From Beduinella massiliensis (lineage in GTDB: Bacteria; Bacillota; Clostridia; Christensenellales; Aristaeellaceae), in the NCBI RefSeq assembly GCF_900199405.1, contig NZ_LT963430.1, positions 1,116,001-1,180,000 of the forward strand: a DNA stretch of 64,000 nt, written 5' to 3'. Below, piece by piece: positions 1-8,661 of the stretch (positions are counted from its first letter, which is position 1; each line of letters opens with the position of its first letter). The notes under the pieces are model-generated. The model was not told the origin of the DNA. It ran no database searches and worked only from the letters and a program-made list of their open reading frames with translations. The translations under genes were made by a program, and so were the position numbers.

Positions 1-1586
1 GCCTCGTCGTGGCAGCCATGCTCCTGTTTTCGCTGATGCCCGCGGCCGCGCTCGCGGAGGGCGAAAACGTGCTGACCCTCGCCATGGAAACCCAACCCAA
101 CCTGGACCTCCACTGGAATGCCGGCTCTACCGGCGCGCTGCTGCAAAACCAGATGTACGAGGGGCTCTACCGCGTGACGGAGACCGGCTTTGAGCTGGCG
201 GGCGCCACGAGTGTGGACAAGTCCGAAGACGGCCTCACCTGGACCTACCACCTGCGCGAGGACGCGGTCTGGTCCGACGGCAAGCCGGTCACCGCGGCTG
301 ACTACGTGTACAGCATGCAGCGCCTGGTGAACCCGGAGGTTTCCAGCATCTACATGTTCGACTACGGCCAGTTCCTCAAAAACGGCACTAAAATCGCCAA
401 CAAGGAGATGGACGTTTCCGAGCTGGGCGTGAAGGCCGTGGACGACTACACGCTGGAGATTCAACTCGAGGACGTCTGCACGTTCTTTGACGCGATCCTC
501 TGCTACACCACCTTCTTCCCGCTCCGCGCGGACATGGTGGTGGAGGACGGCACCGGCTACTGGGCGTGGGACGTTTCGCGCTCCATCACCAATGGACCGA
601 TGATCATGACCGCCTGCGATGAGGATCAGGAGATCGTGCTCGAAAAGAACCCCACCTACTATGGCAAGGACGGCGTGAAGCTGGACAAGCTGGTCGTCAA
701 GCTGATCGACGACAGCAACACCACCCTGCAGCTCCTGGAGAGCGGCGAGGTGGACATGATCATGACCTATCCTTCCGAGGAAACCGAGCGCCTGATGACC
801 GACGGCTACTATCACTCCGTCCCGGCGCTGTCCACCAACTTCCTGCTGGTCAACACCCAGAAGGATGGCCTGAGCGATCCGCGCGTGCGCAAGGCGCTCT
901 CGCTGGTCATCGACCGCGACTTCCTCGCGAACGTCCTGCTGCTGGGCACCAAGACGCCTGCGGTCTCTTACGTGGGTTCGGGCTTCCCGGGCAGCACGGA
1001 TGAGGCGGACTTCCGCTCCGAGGGCGGCGACCTGTTTGCCACGGACGTGGAGCAGGCCAAGGCGCTGCTGGCGGAGGCCGGCTATCCGGACGGCGCGGGC
1101 TTCCCGGTTATCGAATGCAGCTACGCCAACAACAGCGCGGACTACACCACGATCTTCGAGTATCTGCAGGCGACCTGGGAAGAGGAACTGGGCCTGACGG
1201 TCACCCTGTCGCCCATCGAGAAGGCGACGATGACCACCCTGCGCGACAATGGTGACTTCGACATCACCCCGCAGGCGTGGGGCGCCGACTACATGGACGC
1301 GAGCAACATGCTCTCGATCTTCGTGACGGGCAACTTCATCAACGCGGGCCGCTACAGTTCCGAGGCGTTTGACACCGCGTACACGAAGTCTTTGACGACC
1401 ATCGACCGCGCGGAGCGCATGCAGCTGCTGCACGACGCGGAAAAGACGCTGGTACTCGACGACTGCGGCATCATTCCGCTGTATCACGCCAACAGCGTGA
1501 CGCTGTTCAGCGACAGCGTCTGCACCAACGTACGCTTCAACGCGAACGGTAAGGTGATCCTGACCGACGTGGTCGTGACGAAGTAA
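1..1586 (+). CDS. Oligopeptide-type ABC solute-binding protein (family 5), 5' end cut by window
   Basis: The reading frame is open to the left edge, so the true start lies outside the window. The first visible residues are the hydrophobic core of a signal peptide ending in a type I cleavage site (about PAAALA|EG). There is no lipobox cysteine. The mature part is a full family 5 SBP of the OppA/DppA type, with the family hallmark YxHLREDAxWSDGKPVTAADYV near residue 80 and a C-terminal lobe ending about 500 residues later. It should capture peptides, or oligosaccharides as in some family members, outside the membrane. No permease genes follow on this strand; partners may lie upstream of the window. 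A terminator follows immediately. A family assignment is secure; the substrate is unknown. Confidence 0.9.
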   Translation, partial: LVVAAMLLFSLMPAAALAEGENVLTLAMETQPNLDLHWNAGSTGALLQNQMYEGLYRVTETGFELAGATSVDKSEDGLTWTYHLREDAVWSDGKPVTAADYVYSMQRLVNPEVSSIYMFDYGQFLKNGTKIANKEMDVSELGVKAVDDYTLEIQLEDVCTFFDAILCYTTFFPLRADMVVEDGTGYWAWDVSRSITNGPMIMTACDEDQEIVLEKNPTYYGKDGVKLDKLVVKLIDDSNTTLQLLESGEVDMIMTYPSEETERLMTDGYYHSVPALSTNFLLVNTQKDGLSDPRVRKALSLVIDRDFLANVLLLGTKTPAVSYVGSGFPGSTDEADFRSEGGDLFATDVEQAKALLAEAGYPDGAGFPVIECSYANNSADYTTIFEYLQATWEEELGLTVTLSPIEKATMTTLRDNGDFDITPQAWGADYMDASNMLSIFVTGNFINAGRYSSEAFDTAYTKSLTTIDRAERMQLLHDAEKTLVLDDCGIIPLYHANSVTLFSDSVCTNVRFNANGKVILTDVVVTK

Positions 1587-1598
1587 GTCCTTTTCTCG

Positions 1599-1632
1599 AA
1601 TCTCCGCATCCGAAAGGGTGCGGAGATTTTTA
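1599..1632 (+). terminator. Intrinsic terminator of the SBP gene
   Basis: The arms AATCTCCGCA and TGCGGAGATT flank a short loop and are followed by a T-rich run. It lies 12 nt after the SBP stop codon. Confidence 0.85.
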
Positions 1633-1778
1633 TATCGGGCGGCAGCGGGCAGGGGTGATTGTCAAATATCGAACAGGAATTGCACAGCAATGCGGAAAAC
1701 GGAGGGATTATGCGCCGGGTATATCGCATGATTAGGCGAAAAATGTGCATTTGTGGAGAATAACCGATTGGAGATGCG

Positions 1779-1807
1779 TTGAATCCAAACGAACTTCGTG
1801 ATATAAT
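1779..1807 (+). promoter_or_regulatory. Sigma-A promoter of the ferredoxin/AOR operon
   Basis: The -35 is TTGAAT (1779-1784), the spacer is 17 bp and the -10 is a perfect TATAAT (1802-1807). Transcription should start near 1814, which gives a leader of about 180 nt before the first gene. Confidence 0.85.
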
Positions 1808-1818
1808 GAACAGGACAT

Positions 1819-1916
1819 AAAACGCTCCGAGCCTGCGAAACCCCTGCGGCTTCACAGGCCATTGGGTGCGGGGAGCGATCCCCCTGCCTGCCTTTGCGAA
1901 GGAGCCTGAAAAATCG
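1819..1916 (+). ncRNA. Candidate molybdenum/tungsten cofactor (Moco/Tuco) riboswitch aptamer
   Basis: The leader contains CGC-TCCGAGCC at its 5' side and CCTGAAAAATC-GCG at its 3' side. The closing CGC/GCG pair and the flanking conserved-looking segments resemble the ends of the Moco RNA motif as I recall it (the E. coli moaA leader has TCTAGCC and TCTGGAAAG in equivalent places). Several GC-rich internal stems lie between them. It sits just after the predicted transcription start, ends directly before a terminator, and precedes a tungsten/molybdenum pterin enzyme gene, which is the expected context. Assignment is by eye; an Rfam covariance search would decide it. Confidence 0.6.
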
Positions 1917-1917
1917 C

Positions 1918-1949
1918 GACCCCGCGTTAGCGTGCGGAGTGGGTTTTTC
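1918..1949 (+). terminator. Terminator hairpin in the operon leader (expression platform)
   Basis: ACCCCGC pairs with GCGG-AG-TGGGT (two-base bulge), followed by TTTTT. It lies between the aptamer-like RNA and the ferredoxin gene, so it can act as a conditional terminator controlled by the aptamer. Confidence 0.65.
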
Positions 1950-1992
1950 GGGCGTTTTTTGTTGACCAGATACGGTAAGGAGGAACAAGGTT

Positions 1993-2637
1993 ATGTCTGA
2001 AAACAAGAAGACACTGTTGGATCGCGCGTTTACCCGCCGTCAGTTCCTGAAGCTCTCCGGCAAGGGGTTGGCTGGCGTCGCTCTTTCCAGCAGCATGCTC
2101 TCCGTGCTGGGCTGCACGCAGGCGCAGGCGGACGCGGGGATGGTCGAAACCATCGCCACGCCGGACTTCCTGCTGGTTGCCAACCGCGCAAAGTGCACGG
2201 GCTGCCAGCGCTGCGAGGCGAACTGCACCCTGGCCAATGACGGAGACATCCATCCCTACATGGCCCGCATCCGTGTGCGCCAGAACGTCAACTTTGGCGC
2301 AAAGGGCCCGGGCGAGGATTACAAGCACGGCGACGGCGTGTTCGGCACGTGGGGCTTTGCGCCCGACACCTGCAAGCAGTGCGCAGACCCCGCCTGCGTA
2401 AAGGTCTGCCCGATGCAGGCGATTTCCGCGGACCCCGACACCGGTGCGCGCGTCATCGACGAGGAAAAGTGCGTGGGCTGCGGCGCCTGCGTGGAAGCCT
2501 GCCCGTGGCACATGCCCCGCATCGACGTGGAAAAGAAAAAGTCCACCAAGTGCATCAGCTGCGGCGCCTGCGTCGCCGGGTGTCCGACCAGCGCGCTGCG
2601 CATGATCCCGTGGGAAGACGTAGCCGCTGCGCTGTAA
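1993..2637 (+). CDS. Tat-signal ferredoxin with four [4Fe-4S] clusters (YdhY-like)
   Basis: An electron-transfer subunit of 214 aa. Residues 15-20 (RRQFLK) form a twin-arginine motif followed by a hydrophobic stretch, and LSVLGC at 36-41 looks like a lipobox, so the protein is probably exported folded by Tat and may be lipid-anchored at C41. Sixteen cysteines in four groups (C68/71/74/78, C127/130/135/139, C160/163/166/170, C187/190/193/197) predict four [4Fe-4S] clusters. Start is supported by AAGGAGG 12 nt upstream. It lies 21 bp before the AOR gene and should pass electrons to or from it. Gene order and lengths match E. coli ydhY-ydhV-ydhW. Family and clusters are seen; anchoring is inferred. 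Confidence 0.88.
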   Translation: MSENKKTLLDRAFTRRQFLKLSGKGLAGVALSSSMLSVLGCTQAQADAGMVETIATPDFLLVANRAKCTGCQRCEANCTLANDGDIHPYMARIRVRQNVNFGAKGPGEDYKHGDGVFGTWGFAPDTCKQCADPACVKVCPMQAISADPDTGARVIDEEKCVGCGACVEACPWHMPRIDVEKKKSTKCISCGACVAGCPTSALRMIPWEDVAAAL

Positions 2638-2658
2638 TCGATAGAGGAGGTTTAATTC

Positions 2659-4770
2659 ATGAACGGATGGATGGGTAATCTGCTGCGCGTGAACCTGACG
2701 GACGGTTCTTACGCGATCGAAAGCAGCGAGAAATACTTTGCTTATATCGGCGGCAAGGGCATGGCCAACCGCATTATTTACGACGAGGTTCCGGCCGGTA
2801 CGGATCCCGTCTCGCCTGAAAACAAGATCGTCTTTGCGGTTGGCCCGAACACGGGCTCCAGCGCTCCGTGCAGCGGCCGCACGACCATTTCGACCCTTTC
2901 CCCCTTCACCAAGTACAACGCGATCGTCGACGCGCACATGGGCGGCGACACCGCCGTGGCGATGAAGGTTTGCGGCTATGACGCCGTGATCATCGAAGGC
3001 GCGAGCGACAAGCCCGTCTACATCTACGTGAACGACGACAAGATCGAGGTGCGCGACGCTGCCCACCTGTGGGGCAAGGGTACGGAGGACACCACCGCGA
3101 CGATCGTCTCCGAGACCGAGCAGGGGACGAACGTCGTATCCATCGGCCCGGCGGGCGAGGCGATGGTGAACCTCTCCTGCGTCATGACGGGCATCGGCCA
3201 CTGCGGCGGCGGCGGACTGGGCAAGATCTTTGGCTCCAAGAAGCTCAAGGCCATCGCCTTCTACGGCACGAAGGGCATCCAGGTCGCCGAGCCCAAGAAG
3301 GTGCTTGAGCTGAACAACTACGTGATGAGCGATCTGATCGGCTCCAATAACAACCACGTGGTGCCGACCGTCGCGCAGTCCTGGTCCGAATACGAGAATT
3401 CCTCCACCCGCTGGACGGGCCATCCGGGCCTGACCTGGGGCGCGGCGGAGGGCGGCCCCGTCGACACCGGCGAATCCGCGCCCGGCCAGCCGACGCTGGT
3501 CGGCTATCGCTGCCAGAAGGCCGTCAAGGATCACGGCGCGATCGCCGAACCCTACACGGTGAAAATGTCCGGCTGCACGATGTGCCCGATTCGCTGCTAC
3601 GGCGGGCTGTACCTGCCCAAGATGGAAGAGATGACGGGCGTCGTGGGCAACCACGCCAACACCTGCCTGGGCAACCGCGGCAGCGGCTTTGCGGGCCTGG
3701 TCAGCAACGTGCCCGACATGGAGCGTGAGGGCGACGGAAAGCTGATGGGCAACGTCTACGCGGCGATCCTGTCTGACGACATGGGCCTGTGGGACAACTA
3801 CGGAGAACTGGCCGCGACGCTGGGCTACTTCTTCAAGGACGACTACAAGCTGCTTCGCCAGATCGTCACCGAGGAAGAGTTTAACGCGATCGATTGGTCT
3901 AAGCGCGATACGGGCGACCTGACCTTCCTCAACGACATCGTGGCCTGCCTGCTCGATCCGAACCATTCCATGTACAACCTGGCGCAGGGCGCGTACTACG
4001 TCGATCAGAAGTACCACGACATCCTGGGCGACGACTACCTGAACTCTCAGGAGATCGGCCTGTGGGGCGTCATCGGCGCGAAGCGCCACCATGGCAACGA
4101 GTGCGCGGCGCAGGTCGGCCTGCTGACGAACGTCATCTACAACCGCGACGGCATGTGCCATACCATCGTGAATATCACCGGGTCCGGCCTGCCCTATCAA
4201 ATTCAGAAGAACATCGTCGAGGATATCTTCGGCGAGGGCTGTCTGGATGCGCCCAAGAAGTATACGCCCATGAATGAGAACAAGGCGCGCTTTGCCAAGT
4301 TCGGCATCATGCGCCAGGTGCTGCATGACAGCTTTACCCTGTGCAACTGGGTATGGCCGATGACCTTCTCGCCCCGCAAGGAGCGCGGCTACAAGGGTGA
4401 CCTGAGCGTGGAGGCGCAGTACATGAGCGCCATCACGGGCGAGAATTGGACCGAGGAGTCGTTGGATCACGCCGTTGAGCGCTGCATCCAGCTGCACCGC
4501 GCCATGACCGTCAAGACGGCGGGCACCACCGACATGCGCAACAACCACGACGTGGTGGCCTCCTTCATCTTCGACATGGATCCGGACTTTGAGCCCTTCA
4601 CCGAGGGCACCGTGAAGCTGGAGCGCGAGGACTGGCAGAACGCTCTGACGATGTTCTACGAGCAGTTTGGCTGGGATCCGAAGACCGGCGCGCCTACGCG
4701 TGAGACGCTTGAAAAGTTCGAGCTTAGCGACGTGGCGGACGATCTGGCTGCGCTCAATCTGCTTCCGTAA
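2659..4770 (+). CDS. Tungsten-type aldehyde:ferredoxin oxidoreductase (YdhV-like)
   Basis: A 703-aa member of the AOR family, which oxidises aldehydes to carboxylic acids with ferredoxin as acceptor, using a bis-pterin tungsten (or molybdenum) cofactor. The N-terminal AOR domain is recognisable from GNLLRVNLTDG and the IGGKGMANR segment. The [4Fe-4S] ligands are visible as C306-x2-C309-x3-C313 and the distal C500 in an RDGMC motif, matching the CxxCxxxC...C layout of archaeal AOR. It has no export signal of its own, whereas its ferredoxin partner has a Tat signal. Start has AGGAGG upstream. The length equals E. coli YdhV (about 700 aa). Physiological substrate unknown. Confidence 0.92.
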   Translation: MNGWMGNLLRVNLTDGSYAIESSEKYFAYIGGKGMANRIIYDEVPAGTDPVSPENKIVFAVGPNTGSSAPCSGRTTISTLSPFTKYNAIVDAHMGGDTAVAMKVCGYDAVIIEGASDKPVYIYVNDDKIEVRDAAHLWGKGTEDTTATIVSETEQGTNVVSIGPAGEAMVNLSCVMTGIGHCGGGGLGKIFGSKKLKAIAFYGTKGIQVAEPKKVLELNNYVMSDLIGSNNNHVVPTVAQSWSEYENSSTRWTGHPGLTWGAAEGGPVDTGESAPGQPTLVGYRCQKAVKDHGAIAEPYTVKMSGCTMCPIRCYGGLYLPKMEEMTGVVGNHANTCLGNRGSGFAGLVSNVPDMEREGDGKLMGNVYAAILSDDMGLWDNYGELAATLGYFFKDDYKLLRQIVTEEEFNAIDWSKRDTGDLTFLNDIVACLLDPNHSMYNLAQGAYYVDQKYHDILGDDYLNSQEIGLWGVIGAKRHHGNECAAQVGLLTNVIYNRDGMCHTIVNITGSGLPYQIQKNIVEDIFGEGCLDAPKKYTPMNENKARFAKFGIMRQVLHDSFTLCNWVWPMTFSPRKERGYKGDLSVEAQYMSAITGENWTEESLDHAVERCIQLHRAMTVKTAGTTDMRNNHDVVASFIFDMDPDFEPFTEGTVKLEREDWQNALTMFYEQFGWDPKTGAPTRETLEKFELSDVADDLAALNLLP

Positions 4771-5384
4771 TGGACGAAAAGCAGTCCTCTTCCGAAGAAC
4801 AGGCGGTTTCCGAGGAATCCCCCGCTCAGGAAGAGGGAACAAACGGCGCGCAGGCGCTTTATGAGCACCTGCGCGCGCGTACCATACAGTCGCAGGTCAC
4901 GGCGAAAAAGCAGCTTCTGCTTCAGCCGCCCGAAGGCGTCGGCAAGGAAGAAATGAGCGCTCTTCTTGCCAAGCTGGGCACCGAAGAAATGCCGGCGGAG
5001 CTGCAGAACATCGCCGATATTCAGGGGAAAAAGGATACGTATTACTACGAGGCCACTCTGATGACCCGGCATTACGCGGAGCTGGACACGATGATTCAGG
5101 AGAAGGATCTCCTCTACACCATCGCGAGCATCACCCGTTCTGACTGCAAGCTGTATCCCCGGCCCACGCAGTTTTCCAAGCTGGAGGATACGCCCTTCCG
5201 CTTTACGCGCGACGAGCTGCTCGGCGCGGCCGCGCGCATGACGTTTGAGAAGGAGTACGAGGACATCGGCGTGGTGCAGGCCTCGAATGGCGCCAAAGCC
5301 TTTTACTCCTCGAAGTACCTAAGCGAGCGCTACGCGCGCGCGCTGCTGGAATCCATCGAGGTCGAGGAATACGAAAACCCGTAA
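4770..5384 (+). CDS. Small acidic protein of the AOR operon, YdhW-like by position
   Basis: A 204-aa protein whose ATG overlaps the AOR stop codon by one base, so it is translationally coupled. The N-terminal 30 residues are acidic and low-complexity; the rest is a predicted soluble alpha/beta region with no motif I recognise, no cysteine cluster (one Cys) and no signal peptide. E. coli has an uncharacterised protein of about 215 aa, YdhW, at exactly this position after ydhV, so an equivalent role is likely. A dedicated assembly or export chaperone for the AOR/ferredoxin complex is one possibility, but that is inference. A bidirectional terminator follows. Confidence 0.7.
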   Translation: MDEKQSSSEEQAVSEESPAQEEGTNGAQALYEHLRARTIQSQVTAKKQLLLQPPEGVGKEEMSALLAKLGTEEMPAELQNIADIQGKKDTYYYEATLMTRHYAELDTMIQEKDLLYTIASITRSDCKLYPRPTQFSKLEDTPFRFTRDELLGAAARMTFEKEYEDIGVVQASNGAKAFYSSKYLSERYARALLESIEVEEYENP

Positions 5385-5386
5385 TC

Positions 5387-5423
5387 AAAAAAACGGTACT
5401 CCCCATGGGAGCGCCGTTTTTTT
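5387..5423 (+). terminator. Bidirectional terminator between convergent genes
   Basis: AAAAAAACGG..CTCC and GGAG..CCGTTTTTTT form a hairpin around a CCAT loop, with A and T runs on the two sides, so it can end transcripts from both the AOR operon and the convergent mannosidase gene. Confidence 0.85.
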
Positions 5424-5454
5424 GTTGGGTTTGCGCGGCGTACGTCACGCCGGA

Positions 5455-8400
5455 TTACTTCGAGAGCCTGAGGGTCTTCACCTCGAACGTGTTAAAGTGC
5501 AGCTTCACGCAGCCGCTTTCCAGCGGGAGCTCGCTTTGCTTGTTTTCCAGCATGTCGCAGGCCCAGACCTTCGCCGCGGGGATGTTCACGCCCAGCACGC
5601 AGGAGGTGTCAGCCTTCTTGGCCTCGTACAGGCGGACGATGACGTCGCCGCTGCCGTCCTCGGCAGGCTTTACGGTGTCGATGAAGACGTTCGGCTCGTC
5701 CAGCACGAAGGCGCTGAAGGCCGGGCACGTACCCGCAGCCACCTGCATGGGCACGTTCAGGTCGTAGGCCTCCTGCACGACCGGGGAAGTCAGGAAGCTG
5801 CCCTCCCAGCCGGTGAAGGAGTAGGTGAAGGTGTGCCTGCCGTTGTCAGCGCGCATCTCCGGGCAGGCTGCGGCGCGCAGCAGCGTGAGCTGCAGCTCGT
5901 TCCCGCTCTGGCTGATGCCGTACTTGCAGTCGTTGAGCACCGCAGCGCCGTGGCTCTGGTCGCACAGGGCGCTGTAGCGCTGGTTGCAGACCTCGAAGCG
6001 GTCGCTGTCGTACAGACGGGAACGGTGCGTCGGGTGCGTCATGTAGCCGAACTGGATTTCGTTGATCGCCTCCGTCGCCTGTACGGCCACCGGGAACGCG
6101 ACCTTGAGCAGACGATGCAGCTCGTTCCAGTCTACGTCCGTCACGAAGTCCAGGCGGCGGCTGCCCGCATCCAGCACGATGTCCTGCGCAAAGCTGGAGG
6201 AGAGCACCTTGCGCTCGAGGTGAATCACCGCTCGCAGGCCGCCCGCTTCCTTGACCGTCAGCGTCACCGGCTCGTCGATTTCGACGGGCTGGAGGATGTA
6301 GTTGGAGTCGATGTCCCACGCGTCGAACAGGCGCGGCACGTCCTTGTACATGAGCAGGCGGTTCATCGCGCCGGAGGCGAATTCGCGGCCGGTCTGCTTG
6401 TCCACGAAGGACACGACCTCGCCGCGCGCGTTCAACTCCGCGCGTACCTGTTCGTTTTCCAGAACCGCGCCGTCTTGCGTGAGCTGCGCGGTGACGGCCT
6501 GCGCGGCCTTTTCAGCCTTCGCGGGCAGCAGAGATACGCAGCCGCAGGCGGGCACCGCAACGAGCGCCAGAACGCCCTCTGCGTCCTTCTGGACGGGCAC
6601 GGCTTCGCCATCGGCGGTCTGCGCGCCGGTTGCAAAGGCATCGGGCAGACGGACCAGGCCCTCGCGCGCGAACGACAGGGAGTTGAAGACGGTTACGCCT
6701 TCGCCCTTGGCAAGCGCGGTGAGCGCGTCCTGCTGCACGGCCGCGGCTTCCTCCTGTATCCAGGCGTGATCCTTGCGCGCCTCGACGTACACGCGGGCGA
6801 TGGAGGAGCCGGGCAGGATGTCGTGGAACTGGTTGAGCAGCAGGCGCTTCCAGGCGGCGTCCATGCGCGCAAGCGGGTATTCGCCGCCCGCCAGCATCGC
6901 CATGGTCGCCCACATCTCGGCCTCCCGCAGCGCGATTTCACACTTGCGGTTGCCGCGCTTGATGGCCGCCTGAGAGGTGAATACGCCGCGGTGCGCGGAG
7001 AAGTACAGCTCGCCTACGTAGGTGTGCTGCGGGCCGCCGTCCGCTTCCATGTCCTCGAAGAACTTGGTGGGCGTCTCCATGCGAACCTTGGGCATACCCT
7101 CCAGATTCTTTTCGCGCAGGGCGTACTCGATGTGGTCGCGGCAGGGGCCGCCGCCGCCGTCGCCGTAGCCGTAGGGCAGCAGGAAGGCATCGAGGCCGCG
7201 CTTTTGAACGCGCTTGCCCCAAGTTTCGCACAGCTCCTTGGGATCGGTGCGGTAGGTGTAGCTGGTGGGCAGGAAGGTGTCGATTTCGGAGCCGTCCGCG
7301 CCCTGCCAGGTGAAGTAGTGGTAGGGGAACTGGTCGCCCTCGTTGTAGGACCAGAAGATCTTCTGCGTTACGAGGTACTTGACGCCGCAGTTTTTCAGAA
7401 TCTGCGGCAGCGCTGCGGAGTAGCCGAAGGTATCGGGCAGCCACAGGATGACGCTGTCGATGCCGAACTCTTCCTTGAAGAAGCGCTTGCCGTGCAGCAC
7501 CTGGCGCACGAGCGATTCGCCGCTGGTCATGTTGGTGTCGGGCTCGACCCACATCGCGCCCTCCGCGATCCACTGGCCGCCCTTGATGGCCTCCTTGATG
7601 CGCGCGTAGAGCTCCGGGTAGTGCTCGCGGCACATCACGTAGCTGGCGGGCTGGCTTTGCAGGAACTTGTATTCCGGATATTCCTCAATCAGGCGAAGCT
7701 GCGCGGCGAATGTGCGCGATGTCTTGCGGTGGGTTTCGGCCATGGGCCACAGCCACGCGAGGTCCAGGTGCGCGTTGCCGATCGCGTAGAAGACGGGCGC
7801 GGTGGAACCGTTTTCCGCCTCAAGCGCGGGACGAATCGCTTCGCGCGCGGCCTTATAGCTCGCAATGCGGCCTTCCAGCGGCTGCTCAAAGTCCACGATG
7901 AGCGTAAACTGCTCCAGTGCGTGCGCGACCTTGTCCGCGCGCAGGCTCTCGGGATCGAGCTGATCCACGAGCTGATAGAGCGTGTCCACGTCCATGTAGA
8001 GCTGATAGGCGTCTTCGTTCCAGATGCCGTAGGTCATGTCGCCCAGCGTCGCGCGCTGGCCCTCGACCTTTGGATCCTGATAGGCGCCGGGGAGCACGGG
8101 ACCGGTCGCGCAGCCACCGAGCGGGCTTTGCGGCCAGAAGTGGCCCGCGTAGGCTTCGAGCAGCAGGTCATAGGTGCGGCCCGCCTCACCGCAGGGCGTC
8201 AGAAAGTTATCGACCATGAAGTGGTGCGGGGTCGATACCCAGTCGGCGCGGTAGGTGCCGAAGGAGCGCCCGTCTACGAAGACGGTCGTCTCGCCGCCGG
8301 TCGTGAGGTTCATGAGGACGCGCTTGCCCGCCGCCTCTTCGGGCAGGGTGATGCGGCTGTGCATCCAGCAGTACTCGTAGGTATGGCCCCACCTCGTCCC

Positions 8401-8568
8401 GTGGGGCATGGGGGAGAAGGTGCCTTTGGCGGCTTCCTCAGGCGTCAGGTGATCCATCGTGAGGAAGGATTCGACCTCGATGGGGCCGAGCGGCAGGTAA
8501 AGATCCTGGCGCAGCGTTTCCAGCCAATGGTTCAGGCGTCCTTTCCATTCGGAGTGCATGTATTTCAT
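5455..8568 (-). CDS. Alpha-mannosidase, glycoside hydrolase family 38
   Basis: A 1037-aa GH38 enzyme that removes alpha-linked mannose from glycans. The order seen is an N-terminal beta region (about 1-250), the catalytic domain starting with the zinc-binding NAHLDLAWLWP motif (H267, D269), the WLPDTFGYS motif carrying the catalytic nucleophile D379, a further GGGGP segment, and a long C-terminal beta-sandwich part. Length is normal for bacterial GH38. There is no signal peptide, so it acts in the cytoplasm on imported manno-oligosaccharides. It lies 93 bp downstream of a TIM-barrel isomerase-like gene and beyond an Opp-type importer on the same strand, which suggests a joint catabolic unit. 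Confidence 0.95.
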   Translation of the reverse strand: MKYMHSEWKGRLNHWLETLRQDLYLPLGPIEVESFLTMDHLTPEEAAKGTFSPMPHGTRWGHTYEYCWMHSRITLPEEAAGKRVLMNLTTGGETTVFVDGRSFGTYRADWVSTPHHFMVDNFLTPCGEAGRTYDLLLEAYAGHFWPQSPLGGCATGPVLPGAYQDPKVEGQRATLGDMTYGIWNEDAYQLYMDVDTLYQLVDQLDPESLRADKVAHALEQFTLIVDFEQPLEGRIASYKAAREAIRPALEAENGSTAPVFYAIGNAHLDLAWLWPMAETHRKTSRTFAAQLRLIEEYPEYKFLQSQPASYVMCREHYPELYARIKEAIKGGQWIAEGAMWVEPDTNMTSGESLVRQVLHGKRFFKEEFGIDSVILWLPDTFGYSAALPQILKNCGVKYLVTQKIFWSYNEGDQFPYHYFTWQGADGSEIDTFLPTSYTYRTDPKELCETWGKRVQKRGLDAFLLPYGYGDGGGGPCRDHIEYALREKNLEGMPKVRMETPTKFFEDMEADGGPQHTYVGELYFSAHRGVFTSQAAIKRGNRKCEIALREAEMWATMAMLAGGEYPLARMDAAWKRLLLNQFHDILPGSSIARVYVEARKDHAWIQEEAAAVQQDALTALAKGEGVTVFNSLSFAREGLVRLPDAFATGAQTADGEAVPVQKDAEGVLALVAVPACGCVSLLPAKAEKAAQAVTAQLTQDGAVLENEQVRAELNARGEVVSFVDKQTGREFASGAMNRLLMYKDVPRLFDAWDIDSNYILQPVEIDEPVTLTVKEAGGLRAVIHLERKVLSSSFAQDIVLDAGSRRLDFVTDVDWNELHRLLKVAFPVAVQATEAINEIQFGYMTHPTHRSRLYDSDRFEVCNQRYSALCDQSHGAAVLNDCKYGISQSGNELQLTLLRAAACPEMRADNGRHTFTYSFTGWEGSFLTSPVVQEAYDLNVPMQVAAGTCPAFSAFVLDEPNVFIDTVKPAEDGSGDVIVRLYEAKKADTSCVLGVNIPAAKVWACDMLENKQSELPLESGCVKLHFNTFEVKTLRLSK

Positions 8569-8661
8569 GGTGGGTAATTCCTCCGTCCGTCATATGGGTT
8601 GGAAGGGGATTCACAGGGGCGTTCAAAGGGTTGAGGTTCCCTGGAATCCCCCCGTAATGCG

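Noticed and set aside
1927-4842. Long open frame on the minus strand opposite the ferredoxin and AOR genes (about 970 codons)
   Set aside because: It is antisense to well-supported genes, rich in Val/Arg/His/Ala repeats typical of GC-rich shadow frames, and has no recognisable domain.
5422-8577. Plus-strand open frame of about 1050 codons opposite the GH38 gene
   Set aside because: The minus-strand GH38 reading has all family motifs; the opposite frame is low-complexity and lacks any.
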